From Actinomycetota bacterium (GTDB lineage: Bacteria; Actinomycetota; Thermoleophilia; Gaiellales; Gaiellaceae), in assembly GCA_005885565.1 (NCBI GenBank), contig VAXK01000246.1:1-5616 (forward strand): a DNA stretch of 5,616 bases. Direction: 5' to 3'. The position numbers were made by a program, and so were the translations under genes. The notes beneath the pieces were generated by a model that saw only the letters and a program-made list of their open reading frames with translations, was not told the DNA's origin and ran no database searches. This document shows, one piece after another, positions 5,214 to 5,616 of this stretch. Position 1 is the stretch's first letter. Each line of letters starts with the position of its first letter.

Positions 5214-5616
5214 TGGTCCTCCCGGCATTCGCTCTGCTCGGCGCGACCGCCTTCCTCGGGTCCGCGTCGCTTCGGCTGCGGGGGCTCGCCGCGTCGCTGC
5301 TCGCGGCGTACCTCCTCGCCGCCGCCGAGGTCGTCGGCCTGACGCTCGCTCTGTCGCCCTTCCACGCGGTGGCCGCCCCGGGATACGTCGCCGGAGAGGC
5401 TCTCGTGGGCGCGGTTGTCCTCCTCGTCTGGCACCGCCTGGGGCGGCCGCTCCCGAGCCGGCCCGCGCTCGAGCGCCGGATGCTCGCGCGGCACCCGCTG
5501 CTCCTCACACTCGGCCTCGTCGTCGGCCTGACGCTGCTCTTCGAGCTCTTCCTCGCCGTCGTCGCTCCGCCGAACAACTGGGACTCGATGACCTACCACC
5601 TGGCGCGCGCGGCGGC
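5210..5616 (+). CDS. GT39/RgtA-like GT-C glycosyltransferase, 5' part
   Basis: Open frame running off the right edge. GTG (5210-5212) and ATG (5213-5215) are adjacent in the same frame: the GTG gives the classic 4-bp GTGA overlap with the preceding stop, and the ATG a 1-bp overlap. No ribosome site is present, so coupling is likely. The 134 full codons from the ATG encode about four hydrophobic segments (roughly 2-18, 24-46, 54-74, 97-118) and then APPNNWDSMTYHLAR. The NNWDSxTYH signature after a membrane helix is, from memory, typical of actinobacterial and cyanobacterial RgtA/B/C/D-like (GT39/PMT superfamily) proteins, where the Asp (D124) in the first large outer loop is the likely catalytic base. 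These use lipid-linked sugars on the outer face. The catalytic loop, remaining helices and C-terminus are outside the window, so substrate and length are unknown. Confidence 0.75.
   Translation, partial: MMVLPAFALLGATAFLGSASLRLRGLAASLLAAYLLAAAEVVGLTLALSPFHAVAAPGYVAGEALVGAVVLLVWHRLGRPLPSRPALERRMLARHPLLLTLGLVVGLTLLFELFLAVVAPPNNWDSMTYHLARAA

Noticed and set aside
4176..5228. 350-residue minus-strand frame opposite the UPF0104 gene
   Set aside because: Highly charged low-complexity product; the plus strand encodes family motifs and membrane helices with proper gene overlaps.

Overview
The window is high-GC bacterial DNA, coding-dense, with GTG starts and genes that overlap by a few bases. This fits an actinobacterium-like genome. 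The mix of NarL/FixJ regulators, a GT87-type mannosyltransferase and a GT2/LPG_synthase_TM pair would suit Thermoleophilia or a relative, but that placement is an inference; no rRNA or other marker is present. I see no tRNA, CRISPR array, insertion sequence or phage gene.

Left part (1-2256): three response regulators of the NarL/FixJ type (receiver plus LuxR-type helix-turn-helix) lie in alternating orientation: plus (87-692), minus (689-1348), plus (1633-2256). The first and third are close paralogues with nearly the same DNA-recognition region; the middle one belongs to a different subgroup. The first two converge and share the four bases CTAG, which supply both stop codons. The middle and third genes diverge from a 284-bp spacer of lower GC. 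This spacer holds a good sigma70-like promoter for the middle gene, three copies of a TGTGGA-type word and a short hairpin. No histidine kinase is complete here; eight codons at the left edge could be the end of one.

Right part (2186-5616): genes for membrane-linked sugar transfer. A minus-strand GT87/DUF2029 polytopic glycosyltransferase (2186-3334) converges on the third regulator and overlaps it by 71 bp. Divergent from it is a tightly packed plus-strand operon: a soluble GT2 enzyme of the polyprenyl-phosphate sugar synthase type (3407-4210), an LPG_synthase_TM/UPF0104 membrane protein (4203-5213, 8-bp overlap) and the start of a GT39/RgtA-like GT-C glycosyltransferase (from 5210, 4-bp overlap, running off the right edge).

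A simple working model is that the GT2 enzyme charges a lipid-phosphate carrier with a sugar, the UPF0104 protein assists at the membrane, and the two GT-C enzymes transfer lipid-linked sugars on the outer face. The regulators may or may not control this module; nothing in the sequence proves a link. The window looks like a regulatory cluster beside an envelope glycosylation cluster rather than a clearly new system. The most unusual points are the architectural overlaps and the conserved-word spacer between the divergent regulators.
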